DNA of 64,000 bases from Anniella stebbinsi. Taxonomy: Eukaryota > Chordata > Lepidosauria > Squamata > Anniellidae. This document shows positions 33,516 to 45,914 of this stretch, piece after piece. The stretch is taken from NCBI GenBank assembly GCA_029215795.1, contig JARDYH010000006.1, forward strand, positions 21,839,501 through 21,903,500, in the 5' to 3' direction. Under the pieces are notes generated by a model, which made no database searches, had not been told where the DNA came from, and worked only from the letters and a program-made list of their open reading frames with translations. Every line of letters begins with the position of its first letter. The first letter of the stretch is position 1. The position numbers and the translations under genes were made by a program.

Positions 33516-36266
33516 CTGAACATTAAGATGTTAAATCTCGTAATTACCAGGTATGTGTGCTACACTGAATTAAACATTTGTAGCAGAATTCAGAAGAAAC
33601 CTTCCATTTGGCTTTAGCTATACTATATTTGAAAAACATTTCACATGCAGCTTGCATGAACTGATCTTTCTTAACACAGAATGGCCAGCCATCAGGGAAA
33701 GACTTCTTCCTCCTATTATCCCCGCTTCAGCTATGAGTTTGCCAAATAGTACAGAAGCTTGTGCTTGGTTTTGTGGACTTGAGAAACATGAGGTCTGTGC
33801 GTGAAAAATCCTAATCATTTGGAACCTTATCATTTGGAGCAGAAAACAGTTATGATGAGGATATGAAAAACTACAATTATCGTTATATACATAGTTATAC
33901 TTGAGATATTTGAGAGAGCACCTTCTCCCTTATCTCTGAGGTGGTTATAGTAAGTGGGAGAGGACGTCTAGGTGTGATCACAACTACTGCCCAAACCATT
34001 CCTGATTGGACAGGGGTTCAGTGGGGTTCAGCCAGCCATTCCAAAAGGAAACTCTCCAAGAGTTGCCAGGAAACTATCTGGATCCATCAGCCTTTGGAGG
34101 CAGACCAAGTGAACTGTTCCCATACACTGCAGAAGCTAAGAGATAAAGGGAGCATCTATACGATGATGCTTTGCTTGCTGATTCCTTCAAAGCCCAGCAG
34201 CATTGCTGCGAAGCAGAATCAATAGAGCTACACGTCAAAAAGGAGGCCAGGAAAAAACACAGCGCCATCGTCAGACAACTGGAATGGGGAGCAAACCAAG
34301 GGCCCGGAAAACTGCAAAAACTGTTTTCCCCCTTGCAACTCTGTGCAGCTTTGAAAGCTGTGCTACTACAGTTCATTTAATGGGAAGGGCCTTCATGTAA
34401 TGTGAACTGCCCTTCCTTTCAGCTTGTCAAGCCCATCCTCTGCCCTGCATTCCTGGGCTTACCTTGCACTGGAACTGCCCAGAGCTACGCCCACTGCATT
34501 AACCCGAATGGAAGTAAGTACTGATAAATGAAAGAAATGTCAGAGCAATTGATGAAATCGTGGTAAAACGGCACTTTGAAAAATTGCAGTCTCGCAGGGA
34601 AAACCCCGATATGGCTATGAGTTGGCTGCTGCATCATTTAAACAATGGGGTGCGACTGCACAGCCACGACAGGGAATATAGAGCATACAGACAAGCCCAA
34701 AGATAGTCTAAACTTCAACCTGTTCATGACAAGACCACAGTTGATACTTCCTCCATAAATTTTCATGGCTCTCACCTCTGCCACAGCTAGTGCAAATGGG
34801 AGCCGTGGAAAGTGGGGAGGAGAGGAGATTTCTTTCAAAAAGGTTTGCTGGAGTGTGGACCGAATGCAGGGCGCCTACAAATATCAGACCAATGCTTAAA
34901 ACCCCTCAGGGATCACTCTGATACATGGCTAAGCTTGTCCACTTTTCTGGACCTCTCACTGTCAACGGCTGTCAAATCAGAAAATATGCAGTCACGTCTT
35001 GTCAAGGAAGCACTGCGCTTCATTCCCTTTGTCAGGTAAAACATACAAGGACACTGATAAGGAAAGGCTATATATATTTGATGGCCCCAAGTGCACACAT
35101 GTGCAACTGTGAAAGATCGACACACAACCCACCCCCAAAATTATGCAAACACGGGCACAAATCCCTGGGGCTGGAATATAAACTATCTCTCTATCTCTCT
35201 ATATCTATATCTATATCTATATCTAATCTGCCCCATTTGTGCAAATCTCAGAGGCTGATTTAAAAATAATAATTAAAAAAAGCTGGGGAATGAAAATGGG
35301 GTTGCTATCGGAGCAGAGAGGGGGACTGGGCGGGCAGACAAGATGGGTTGTGCAATGCAAGACCCTGGGATACTGGGCTAAGGACCAAGGGGGCCCAACA
35401 GTCTGTCGGGCACACTGTGGTTTGTTCCAAAAATAACCCACTCTGTGTAGCTTATTTGCAGGGTCATCCATTGTGAGGTAAATCCTGATTTACGAGCTCT
35501 CCACAAATGCAGTCTGTCTCTGAAAGGTGCTCTGTTAACCCCTCATTCCCATTTCTTGAACACATGGCTTAAAAATGAGGCAAAGTGACACATTGATCTT
35601 AAATAACTGATGTAATTTTCAACCCATTTTCAAATGCATAAAATATAAGCATCTCAAGGACTGTGTGGGAGTAAGCAATGGTGATTTCCAAATGAAATTT
35701 TGCACTATTTCCCAACCCAGGTATGGAAAACCCCAGTTGTCATCCCAGGTATGTTGGTATAGGATTGTAGCCCTAGTGTTACACGCATTGGCTGTTGTGA
35801 TCCTTGCGCTCATGTGTCCTCACCTATCCGTCCTCCCGCCTTTGTCCACGATAGGAGGATATTCAAAAGCTTCCAGTTGCCACTGTAACAAATCACAGTT
35901 GCCCAGTTCATTCAAATATGACAAAAGAAACTGTAGTGTGTACAAACCATACTTAGTTAAGAAACCATATATTAAACCAGGATCAAACTGTAATTTGATG
36001 TCTTAGTTTGTTAACTAATTATGGCGTGTGCCAACCACAGTTTCTTGTAACTGGATGAAATGGAAACTTCAGTTTGTTCTAAACTGTAATTGAGAGCTTT
36101 AAATCTCCTCTCACTGAATGCAAAAGATGAAAGTGTGGGGAAGTGCATGAGCCAGAGGCTCATCACAGTTCATGTATGTAAAAAAAAAAACCCATGCTTT
36201 CGCATCAAATCTGAATCGGGCCACTGTCACCAAATATGGCAGTGAGTTCTTTCTATGACATTATAC
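33516..36266. other. Intron, largely unrecognised
   Basis: Contains a (CTAT)n microsatellite at 35188-35226. A self-complementary stretch around 35880-36060 (AACTGTAGTGTGTACAAACC, TTAGTTTGTTAACTAATTAT, AACCACAGTTTCTT) may be a decayed foldback element. No coding exon. Confidence 0.45.
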
Positions 36267-36387
36267 CTGAAGATTTGTCAGGTCCCATGACTCATAGTCT
36301 TCATTGGTGCATTCTCGGGGAAAAGATGGTCGGAAATCTACTTTCACCAGCTCCCAGTCTGAACGGTAACTGATATGTCCAAAGACT
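36267..36387 (-). CDS. SORCS2: SORCS2 VPS10 last blade / 10CC start exon
   Basis: Encodes partial residues 176-216: (T)VFGHISYRSDWELVKVDFR, then PSFPRECTNEDYESWDLTNL Q. Human has VFGHISFRSDWELVKVDFRP. It closes the propeller and starts the cysteine module. Acceptor CTTTAG, donor GTATAA, in phase 2, out phase 0. Confidence 0.97.
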
Positions 36388-37645
36388 CTAAAGAAAAAGA
36401 TCAAAAGCTTTAGAATGAGGTTCCAGTTAAAGACTTAGAAATAAAATGCAAGAGAATAACATGAAAGAATACATTCTGTTTTGGCTGTTAGGTATAAATA
36501 TGCCATATTTTCAAAGTGTCTTAATATTCAGTGGTGGGTTTTTTTTGCCAAATTTCATATATTAGCAGCTAATTGTCCCTATTCTTTCTCCTCTCAGTGC
36601 CTACAGACATCTAGCAACTAAAGCAGAGATATGCATAAACAACGGAAGATGGCCAGTGACTTGTGCTTCCCTCTGTGTTTCTCTATTATCTCCTCTAGCT
36701 TTCTCTGCTTTTCTGTGGGGGAGCAGTCAGAGCCTGGCCTACACATGGGTATTTTTTATGTGATGAATACAACATATACAGCCAGGCATGTATCCATCCA
36801 TCCATTCATATATGGCAGGGGTGCAGAACCTCCGGCCTGCACATCCTCTTAGGATTCCTCAAGGAGATGGGGCTTAGGGTGCAAGCCCCGACCCCCGGAG
36901 GAATCCCCTAGAGGGCATCCCCACTGCTATTTTCAGTCTAAGATTGAAGATAACAGCAGAGATCCCCTTCCTGGAGCACACCAGCAGTGGAACCCCTGTT
37001 ATCTCTGATCTTAGATCAGAAATAGCAGCAGGAATGCCAAGCAGCTTAGGCCTGACTTGCCTTCACTCCCAACATAGGTGAATACCAATGTCGGCCACCC
37101 ATCATTACTTTTGTCAACTCCAATCTGTGATTGGAGACAGCAGTGGGAGTGGGGGGGTGGAAGGCAGGGGGCATTGCCCGCGCTGGGGAGAATAGCTGGT
37201 CTTCCCTGTGAGGGCAAGTGCCAATCCCTGCTGCTATTTCTGGTCTCAGGAGATACTGTGCATCCTGGGTCTCTCCCTCCATGCTGGGAGGAGGCACAGT
37301 TCCATGCATCCTCCTAGCACAAAGAAAAAGTAAAGAAAAAAGATGGGGGGGTTGATGTCAGGAGATGGGGCCATGTTTCCTGGTGTTATCCACCCCAAGA
37401 AGGGTGGGATGGGGGGGCTATCTGGCCCCCAACCCAAAACAGTTCTGCACCCTTGATAGATGGCATTCATGCTGTAATCCCACTGAGTTATGAAGCCTTT
37501 GACCAATTATGAAAGCATCCAGCCATATCTGGTAACCCATTTAATTGTCAACAATGCCTAATGGAAGATCAGCATCTTAGTATACCTTCGAAAAGTTGCT
37601 TGACAACCTCTCAATGTTTCCCATGCAGCTTTAAATACTACTTAC
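36388..37645. other. Intron, no recognised element
   Basis: No repeat family recognised. GC-rich part at 36830-37450 has short overlapping frames without domain features. Confidence 0.5.
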
Positions 37646-37753
37646 GTCATGACTAAAGTCTCATCCCCAGGTTCACTGAGTAGGCCATCCACAAAAACTG
37701 AGGTACTGGTGAAATTATGCGTGCTCCATGTTTGGCCTTCGTCTACGCTGAAC
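37646..37753 (-). CDS. SORCS2: SORCS2 VPS10 beta-propeller exon
   Basis: Encodes partial residues 140-175: (K)FSVDEGQTWSTHNFTSTS, VFVDGLLSEPGDETLVM plus a split Thr. S-V-D-E-G-x-T-W is a BNR/Asp-box-like turn typical of VPS10 blades. NFT is a glycosylation sequon. Acceptor TTGCAG, donor GTAAGT, in phase 2, out phase 2. Confidence 0.97.
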
Positions 37754-38384
37754 CTGCAAAGGAAACAATATTATTTGCTATTTACCACAGATCTAAATTA
37801 CATGGAATGGGTTTAAAATAAATATCGATCATCTTCATAATCAACATCATTAGTAGCAATTATTTCATTAAGCTACAGGAAATTCCAAAGTAGCTAAGTT
37901 GCAAATCTTCCGAATTTATTCCCAAAAAGTCACTCAGGAAGAAGACAGCAAGCTGTTCTCATCCAACTCTAATACACTTTAATTAAAGTTTTTATCCCAA
38001 TGTATTGTTATTTCTCCACGTCTCCTCAAAACAGCTAATCTGGCAAATCTGAATCTTCACATCCCCTTATAGAACATCCTGCACCGTGCATCAGGAAATC
38101 AATGCGTGTTAAGCATCCGAAAGGAAATCACACAGAAAAGTGCACTGCCATTCATGGGCAAATCTTTCTCCCAACATGATAACATCCACTTTGGTGACCT
38201 CCTTTGGCAGTCCAGCCTCATCATAAGCAAGTGTAATGAATCCAATCTTTTCCATCACTCCTTTTCCTGAAAACATCTTTGAACAAAGAATATGGTAGAC
38301 ATGGCCATGTTGCAATAGACCCCCAAATCTTCATTTGTATATCCCTTCCAGACTGATTCAGGCTGCTGGTGAAAGCCAGTGGGC
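37754..38384. other. Intron, no recognised element
   Basis: Upstream of the partial MITE at 38385; nothing recognised. Confidence 0.5.
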
Positions 38385-38560
38385 CTGTTCAGACAACACG
38401 CTAAGCCATGGTTAGGCTGCTAATCCTTTTTCAGCAAATGGTTAATGAGTGTGTTTAAACCATGGTTATGTAGCCACCATGGTTAGGAATGGTTTACACG
38501 ACACCCTAAGTCATGGTTCACATGACACACTAAGCCATAATGTTTATCCCAAAATGCTTA
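38385..38560. mobile_element. Partial MITE 'GGGCCTGTTCAGACAACACG'
   Basis: Starts GGGCCTGTTCAGACAACACG and carries internal palindromic CTAAGCCATGGTTAG-type motifs repeated with GACACACTAAGCCATAATG. The other end appears lost at the SINE boundary. Confidence 0.6.
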
Positions 38561-38562
38561 AC

Positions 38563-38726
38563 CACCACAGCTTAGAGTGTTGGACTGGGACTCGAGACCC
38601 AGGTTCTAATACCCACTTGGCTATGAAACTCAGTGGATAACTTTGGGCCAGTCACTGGCTCTCAGCCTAACCTATCTCATATGGTTGTTGTGCCCCTTGG
38701 AGGAAAAGCTGGATATAAATGTAACA

Positions 38727-38763
<37 letters not shown>
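38563..38763 (+). mobile_element. tRNA-derived SINE with (AAT)n tail
   Basis: CAGCTTAGAGTGTTGGACTG, then GGACTCGAGACCCAGGTTCT (B-box-like), TTTGGGCCAGTCACTGGCTC, CTCAGCCTAACCTATCTCAT, a GGATATAAATGTAACAAAT end and (AAT)n at 38728-38762. The GATATAAATGTAA end resembles the L2-like tail, consistent with L2-driven mobilisation (inference). Confidence 0.88.
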
Positions 38764-38764
<1 letters not shown>

Positions 38765-39557
38765 AGAACCCACAAATAAACAAAGAACAATTGTATGAAT
38801 GGCTCAGGAATGGTGAGCTATTTCCAGAAACAGAAGGATTCCTAATAGCTATACAGGATCAAGTTATAGCCACCAAGAACTACCCAAAATACATCATAAA
38901 AGATAACAGTGTAACAACAGGCCTATGCAGGAAATGCCATCAATTCCAAGAAACAATAGACCATATAACAGGAGGATGTAAAATTCTGGCAGGAATGGAC
39001 TATGCGGACAGACACAATACAGCTGCAAAAATAATTTACCAACAACTGGCCATCAAATTCAACCTTATCAAACAACCTACACCATACATACTCACCCGAA
39101 ACAATCTTGGAAAATGCAGATCATAAAATGTACTGTGACAGAACAATTCATGCATACAAGACAATACCTTGCAACCGACCAGACATAACAGTCATAGACA
39201 AAAAAGAAAAACACACATACCTCATCGACATAGCAATATCGAATGACAGAAATGTTGTTGAAAAGGAAGAAGAAAGGAGAGAGAAATATACACCACTGGC
39301 CATGGAAGTCAAAGAACTATGGCAACAGGAAAAGATCACAATTATCCCATTAGTCACATCAGTCACCGGCATCACATCAAAGAGCTATACAGAAAACCTC
39401 CAGAAACTGGGCCTACATGCACACCAACATCCAGAAAGCAATCATAATTAAAACATGCTCAATAGTCAGGAAATTCCTGAATCAATAAAAGAAAGCATGA
39501 CTTGGGAAAGCCCATCATGTCCATCTAGAAAAACCACCACAGAGAGAAAGAGATACA
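38764..39557 (+). mobile_element. R4/Dong-like LINE, 5'-truncated, C-terminal endonuclease
   Basis: Two overlapping frames. 38791-39126 carries CRKCHQFQETIDHITGGCKI, LAGMDYADRHNTAAKIIYQQ: the CCHC plus RHN region of R2/R4-group elements. 39107-39451 carries NRPDITVIDKKEKHTYLIDI, AISNDRNVVEKEEERREKYT: a PD-(D/E)xK restriction-like endonuclease core. A frameshift separates the frames near 39110. The element lies between (AAT)n at 38728-38762 and ATAATAATAATAGG at 39556-39570, fitting the known preference of Dong-type elements for TAA repeats. Confidence 0.8.
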
Positions 39558-39569
39558 TAATAATAATAG

Positions 39570-40355
39570 GTACTAGAGAAATCATCTGGATGATGCATGA
39601 CCAGATCCTCCCACCCTTGAATTTCCCTCTGTGGAGGTTGTCTAGTCCCATAGGAATATTATGCTCTTTGACATTCCCTTTTGCCTTCCTGAGGTGAAGA
39701 GGCCACATCAGCCTAAGCTATGTCAGGGAGCACCAGGTGTGGGCCTCATCCCTCCCTTCACCTGAAACCTATTTTGGTTAGTTATTCTTAATATCCTGGT
39801 AAGTAAGTATGCTAGTGATCTAGTCTGAAGTTGCACTTTACTTTTGAAATAACGGACTATTTCTGAACTTCTCTTTGCTTGGTTCTTTAATAAATATATT
39901 GAATTGGAAACTGGAGTTATTTGATTTCTTTGCCTCATCATATGCTTGATGGCATGGCAAATATGCTAACTGAGCCTCTTTTAAACTGAGTTTAAAAGAG
40001 GCTCCAAAAAAGGGGCCAATCCTCTATATAGAAAAGGCATTAGCCTTTCACTAGATGATAGTCTCGCCCACTCAGCATCCTGGCTCTGCTTGTAACAGAC
40101 TCCAATGTGCCAGATGAAAAGGTCCCAAGAAAAAGCCTTTCCTCCTTACCTATTTTGTGCATTCTGATTTTCAAATAATTCACAGAGATCTGGTGTTTAT
40201 TAATGTATCAACATAACCAAATGGTCATCTTGATTTTTGCTGAGAAAATGTTAGATGAGTAAAATGACTCTCTAAACGTTAGATTAGAAAATTGACTCCC
40301 ATGGAAGAAAAAAACACTTATGTGGAAGACGTATGGAAGTTTATTGTATAATTAC
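39570..40355. other. Intron, no confident element
   Basis: An AATAAATATATTG motif near 39890 in sequence ending TTTGCCTCATCA resembles an LTR polyadenylation region, but no paired terminus or target duplication was found. Confidence 0.4.
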
Positions 40356-40447
40356 TTGAGTATTTTCAGTGGAATCGAAGTGTCTTTGATGGCCACAATC
40401 ACTCCACCATGATCCAGATACAAGATGTGATGCTCCTCTTCAAAAAC
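40356..40447 (-). CDS. SORCS2: SORCS2 VPS10 beta-propeller exon
   Basis: Encodes partial residues 110-139: VFEEEHHILYLDHGGVIVAI, KDTSIPLKIL plus a split Lys. As far as I can recall, identical to the human segment, so this blade is highly constrained. Acceptor TTACAG, donor GTAATT, in phase 0, out phase 2. Confidence 0.98.
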
Positions 40448-41550
40448 CTGTAAACCAGGAGAAAATCCCAATAAAATAACTCTGCTTTCAGGAGAAAATG
40501 TACTGCCAAAGTTGTTGGCTTGATTGTATTCCATCATGTTATGTATTTAATTAAAAGGCCCATAATGAAACATGTTAACTGGCCTGGCCCTTAAAGCACA
40601 GAAATTGTTAGAAATGTCCTTGAACTGATGATACTCTGTGCTACGTATAGAGTTTGAGTTGGGAGATATGCTTGTCTAAATACATATCCTGAACGCACGC
40701 CTGAAATTGTGGTAAGATAATTCAAAATTCCCTTATACATGCCTCTGAAATAAGAGTTAATAAAGTGTGTCTCATGAAGACCTCAGGTTAACTTGTTAGA
40801 GGAAAACACGTAGGGAAATTAATAGTAGCTACATTCCTAAAAGCCGGGGACAAAAGGTTAAAAGAAGAACTGATACATCAATGAACTCTGCCTTCTTAGG
40901 AGACAGGCTATCTGGCAAAGATTGTAATGTTTGTGGATTCCGTCTCTTAGTCAAAGATAGAGTTAACTGAATCCACATCAGAAGATTCTTTGAAGCCTAT
41001 GTGTATTCAAGATAATTTAGAAATCAATCACTGTTTAACTGAACAAAGATCCATGTATCCCTGTATGATTTTTTCTATTTAAGGTTGATCAAAATATGTA
41101 GTCAGTACCATTTTCTAGGTTTTGATTCCTAGGTGGTCACTTCTTGCAAGAAGAAAAATTAAAGAGCTGCAGCCAGTTTTCGATCTTACACGTGTCTTTC
41201 GTCTCCAAAATACATCTAATCCTTGCTGCATATCACTCAGTTTGTTTTACTTATATATTTACATGTATTTTTAGCCTGCTTATTTGCAGAGGTTCTAAAC
41301 AGATTGCAATACATTCTGACGCAAACAAAGCTATAGTTAGCATTAGCCAGATAGAAAAACCAAAGGGTTAAAGCCCCCTCTCCATCCTCTTTTCCACTCT
41401 TTTCCATCTACCCCACCCACTCTTGCTCCCCTGCCAAACACACAGAAAAGTAGCACCCTGTAGGTGTCCTAAGAGGGAGTCTCCAGACAAAGGGAGCAGC
41501 AATGGGGGAGGGGTGTGTTAAGAGAGCAAAAGACCTCCAAGCAGCAGTGG
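40448..41550. other. Intron, no recognised element
   Basis: Nothing recognised. Confidence 0.5.
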
Positions 41551-41559
41551 GTGGTAGAA

Positions 41560-42070
41560 CTGAAGGTGAGACAGCAAAACAAGGAGAGAAAGAAGGGATG
41601 GGGCAAAGCTATGAAGAGCTTTCAAGGCAACAACTAGGAGCCTGCACTACATATGAAAGGGCTTGGGGAGCTAGTGAAGGAATCTGAGGAGGGAAACATA
41701 TGGTCTGAACAACAGGAGAGTAAATTGCTTTGGCAGAGGTGTTTTGGGATACAGGTGAGAATACTAAAGTCTAAAAAAGGAATACCAGAAAGGAGAACAT
41801 TGCAGTGGTCAAAGCAGGAGAGAACTAGAACATGAACCAGAATTTTTAGCCAAAGAGATGGAGAAGAATGGGCAGATTTTTGCAGTGTTGTGTACAGAGA
41901 GAAGCAACATGATTTGGCAACATATTGAGCAAAGCAGCAAAGATAAAACCAATGCTGCTTGCCCGGTCAACAGCATAGATGACGATGCTGGTTGCCAATG
42001 CATGTGGAGAGCAATCAAGGAAGACCAATAAGGAGAGCAATCTCCTCACTTGGCAGCGAGAAAATTATCT
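41560..42070 (-). repeat. Possible old L2/L3-like LINE relic
   Basis: Antisense order of motifs parallels the L2-like copy at 28590-28830: CTATGAAGAGCTTTCAAGGC, GAACATTGCAGTGGTCAAAG, CTAGAACATGAACCAG. Too decayed for a frame-level alignment by eye. Confidence 0.4.
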
Positions 42071-42796
42071 GTAAGAGCAGTTTTAGCAAGAGCAGTTTCA
42101 GTGGAATGATGAATGCAGATGCCACATTAGAAAAGGTTGAGTAGAGTTTGAGAACAGAAAGTCAATAAAGTCAGAGTAAAAAAACAACAGCACATTCCAG
42201 GAGTTTGGAGCCAAAGGGAAGAAACAAGACTGACCTACAGCTAGAGGGCTAAGGACGAGTCAAAGGAAGGTTTGTTTGTTTTTGAAATTGTGTCATATTT
42301 GAATACAGTAAGGAAAGAGCCAATGGAGAGGGTTAGGTTGCTGATCTAGTGGAAGTAATCAAGAGCCATGAGGGAATAGGAACAAGAGGATATGCGGAAG
42401 AGCTAGAGGACAGCAGCGTGGTTATCTCACTGAGAAATACTGGGGTGGGAAGAATGGACCGAGGGAGGCAGGGGAAGAATGTAGATAAATTGAAATGAAT
42501 AACTTCACTTCTAGCATTGATGTAAGAGGCAGGACCCTGGGCAGAAAATGGAACGAGGAAGCAGAGGAGCAGGCTTTCTTATAACATTTACAGTGCAGAT
42601 GAGATGCTGAGTTCTGAGTTCTGCTAGAATGGGTTCAGACCAACGCTGTTGCAGAGCCAGACCAAGACTTTTTTTCTGCCTGAGGTGGAGCACCAAAAGG
42701 CACCAATCAAGGTGTATAGTACCCAAGGCCAGCCAACTTACTTTGGCACCTGATGCAAAAAATCCCACAAGCACCTCTCTCCATCCCTGGGAGTAA

Positions 42797-42800
42797 AGCT

Positions 42801-42850
<50 letters not shown>
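42797..42850. repeat. (CAA)n microsatellite
   Basis: About 18 uninterrupted CAA units. Confidence 0.97.
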
Positions 42851-43950
42851 TAAATAACCATTTGCTGTTCTTTTATGCCCCCCCCCCAAATCTGCTTCAC
42901 GCTGCCTAGTGGTAGGATAGACCTAAACATTGCTTGGACAGGTAGATGTCAGAGGAGAAGGAGAAACCTCTTTATTTAAAGTGAACAGAATCCTTTAAAA
43001 GCTGTCAGGAGTCTAACAGCATGAGCAGAGATAATAAGGGAAGAAGCCAGGGCTGTAGTTTTGTGGGGTGGACAGTTCACTGGTACAGTGGGGCAAAGGA
43101 ATCAAGCACTAAGGATTAGGAGTTGAAGGGATGCGAGACTGTAGAACGTAAGAAGGAGGGAAGAAGTATCAGCAGAGATAAGGTGGGGGCAATGCTTTTG
43201 AGAAAGCCACATACGGGGAGCATGTAATCCTGAAAGCGATATGGTGATGCTCGGAGAGTGGGAATTCCACAGCAGAACGGTGTGACACAGAATACATGTT
43301 CTTAGAAAATGCAACGTTAAGTGAGTGGCTGTGGAAATGAGTGAGGGGTAATACATTAATTTACAATATCTTTAAAGTAATAAATAGCAATACAATTATC
43401 CTTGATAAAGCACTGATAGATACACTAATTAAGGCTGCAATGTCCAGCATTTTTACTAAAACTAAGTATTGCTGAATACCATGGGATTTACTTTGCTGTA
43501 AATATGTTTAGGTTTGGACTGCCACTGGACATTTTTTTAAAAAAACCTATTATGTTGCCATGAATCCAGGGAAGTATCCCAATATTACTAGTTATAAAAT
43601 AAATTGTAGCCCAAATCCAATTGTACATGTGTGCAAAAGCTGTTTTGTGCATATAGCTGTAGCAAAATCATTACCAACAGGCAATAGTCTGCTAGCTCCT
43701 CAAAAGTGGATTGGGCTGTAACCAATGATCTAAGTAGGGCTATGCACACGCAACGGCATGCTTCAGTCTCTCATCAAGCTTGGGGAATATGTGCAGAAGC
43801 CCCTCCCCCCCTCTCTTCATTTAGCTGTACAAAGGCTCTTGTTAATGGGGTTGTGGGATCTGATAATGAAATTAATTTATGTGAATATATATAACAAAAT
43901 GAATCTGTTATGTTGGGTTTATATACAGACGACTATCTTAATTTCCTTAC
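42851..43950. other. Intron, no recognised element
   Basis: Nothing recognised with confidence. Confidence 0.45.
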
Positions 43951-44027
43951 CTGTCTCCAGGTTTTGCCACAGTCAGATGTTATGTACATTTCTTCTTTAT
44001 ATTCAACAAGTTGGGCACCCAGATTTC
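43951..44027 (-). CDS. SORCS2: SORCS2 VPS10 beta-propeller exon
   Basis: Encodes partial residues 84-109: (G)NLGAQLVEYKEEMYITSD, CGKTWRQ. S-D-C-G-x-T-W is the Asp-box-like motif of a propeller blade. Acceptor TCTCAG, donor GTAAGG, in phase 1, out phase 0. Confidence 0.97.
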
Positions 44028-44145
44028 CTGAGAACAAAGGTAAAATGAGAAGATGTTACAAGGCCTATGCAAATGGTTCTTTGTATTCTACAGACCCACC
44101 AAATGAGGGGTCAGAATTGGCTCTGTTCTGGTTAGAATTGGCTTA

Positions 44146-44182
44146 AGAACAGATACTACCCTTGATCTTAGCCTCACAAAAG
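44146..44182 (-). pseudogene. U2 snRNA fragment
   Basis: On the minus strand reads GGCTAAGATCAAGGGTAGTA, TCTGTTCTTA, which is the 5' part of U2 snRNA (branch-point-pairing region included) with one change (GGG for GTG). A TTTTG lies just upstream, near the position of the U2 CCTTTTGG. Sequence diverges after GTTCTTA, so this is a truncated pseudogene rather than a functional snRNA gene. Confidence 0.8.
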
Positions 44183-44717
44183 CAGTTTACCACACCAAGG
44201 CCTGCCCATGCGCTCCAGCTTCTCAGCAGCAACTACATCACCCCAATAAGGTGTCAAGCAGTCCCAAAGGATGAGGTGTAAGGAGTTTAAACTTACCAAA
44301 GCATCCCGCTGTGGATCTGAAAGGGACCAAATAGATCTAAGCTTTTTCTTGAAGCAAGGCAATTTATAATCCCTGCCAGATGCCCGTTTAAGACTTTTGC
44401 TGTGCAGAGCTTCTGTTACAGTTAGTTGTTTCTAATATTTCACCTAAAACTACCCATCTGTTATTTAAAGTAATTTCATCTTGGTATAGCCTCGGTGCCA
44501 AGATTAATTAATTATTTCCTCTCTTTGGTATGGGAGTCTCTTAAAAATATGAATACATCCCTTTAATCACAATTTTTTCCCCAGCTTTGCAACAGCAAAA
44601 CCCATGATAGTGATACTCATTATGCCATCAGGCAAATTCCTCCCTAACTTATCAAAATTCATCACTCACTGAAGTACTGAACTGTGGGCAGGGTAGTAAT
44701 TGAATTGCCCAGGCAAA
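44183..44717. other. Intron, no recognised element
   Basis: A 62-codon minus frame (44174-44362) runs into the U2 fragment; no domain recognised. Confidence 0.4.
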
Positions 44718-45281
44718 GGCCCTTTCTACACCTAAGGGTGTAGAGGGAAAGCCTGGGGATGATCCCGGACTTACCAGGCGGGATCGTCCCCCTCTTTTCA
44801 CAAAGGAAGCATAAAGTCCCAGCATCCTCTCAGGACGTTGTGCCGTTGCGCCTGCCTCCCCCCCACACCAAAAAAGAATCCGAAGAGTGCACTTGCACTT
44901 CATCGCAAAACGTAAGTCTTTTTAAAAAAACAAAAAACAAAAAAATGAAATTGGGGCCCCGACCCCCTCCCTGCCATCCCAGGGGTGGTGAAATTGCTGC
45001 CACCCCCTCCCATGATGGGCACAGTTCTGCGTGCTGCAGCTCCATGCCCATTTCTGGTGCCCACTTACTCACAAGTAAGCGGGCACCAGGCGGGGCAGGC
45101 ACCCACACCTCACACGGTCTCGGGATGTTCCCGGGCCCGCGGGAAGGATTGGGTTTTCAGAGGGATTTTTTATCCCTGGGAAAACCCATGCCCATCCCCC
45201 CAGGAGTCCCTGTGTGTCAGTTGGATACACAGGGACCACCCAGGGGCAATCCCATGACAAAAGGCTGGTGTAGAAATGGCC
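44718..45281. mobile_element. 564-bp MITE, Harbinger-like termini
   Basis: Ends GGCCCTTTCTACACC at the left and GGCCATTTCTACACCAGCC read inward from the right. AAA flanks both sides (44715-44717, 45282-45284). Interior is GC-rich with CCCCAGGAGTCCCTGTGTGT, CAGTTGGATACACAGGGA; the copy at 57829-58360 has the same layout. No transposase frame; the 224-codon frame inside (44759-45433) crosses the element end and is not considered a gene. Confidence 0.85.
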
Positions 45282-45284
45282 AAA

Positions 45285-45910
45285 GTCACAGCTGCTTCCT
45301 CCCATTCTCTATGGTAACAGCAGCAGTAGCTGAATTCCATATATGGGGATCTGAGGCACACATATATCATACAGGCCTTCAACTGCATATGCAATTCCCT
45401 CACAGTTGCTGTAGCACCCCAGACAGTGACTGACGTGGAGGGCCACTTGACAGATGTGGGTCAGCAGGCCTGCTTCAGGAACCCCACATTCCCCAAGTCC
45501 ACCCAGAAGAAGAGGACTTCAAGTAAAGAACATGCATCCACTGCCACATTGACTCAACAACCATCCAGGACCCCTTACTCTCCTGTAAGATCCTTGTTTG
45601 GAAGACAGAGAACACTTTGGTTGGCCACATAGCAAGGCCTGCTTCAGCTAAGGTCTACTGTGGAAGCAATGTCTCTCTTGCCTGTGAGTTCTCACAAGAT
45701 TTTGAATAACTGGACCATGTCCCAACCTGCAATGTCTATGACCTATGGGCTTTCAGCCTGACAAAACAGGCCAATTGCACTATAATTTGAATTTTCGTAG
45801 TCAACACTGAGGAATCATCCAGGGCCTATCCCACCTTCACCCTGTGGTGGCAGTGATGACAACCAGCCATTGCTAGCAGAAATCACATGTCAACATGAGT
45901 TTATATCTTA
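45285..45910. other. Intron, no recognised element
   Basis: Nothing recognised. Confidence 0.45.
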
Positions 45911-45914
45911 TTGT

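Noticed and set aside
39590..39945. Possible LTR (AATAAATAT near the end, TGATG/CATCA-like ends)
   Set aside because: No matching target duplication and no second copy in the window.
42797..42850. Direct-repeat array as a possible CRISPR
   Set aside because: It is a uniform trinucleotide microsatellite in a vertebrate intron, with no spacers.
44759..45433. 224-codon plus-strand ORF
   Set aside because: It begins inside and extends past the end of a MITE with inverted termini; proline/glycine-rich product with no domain, and open frames occur on both strands.
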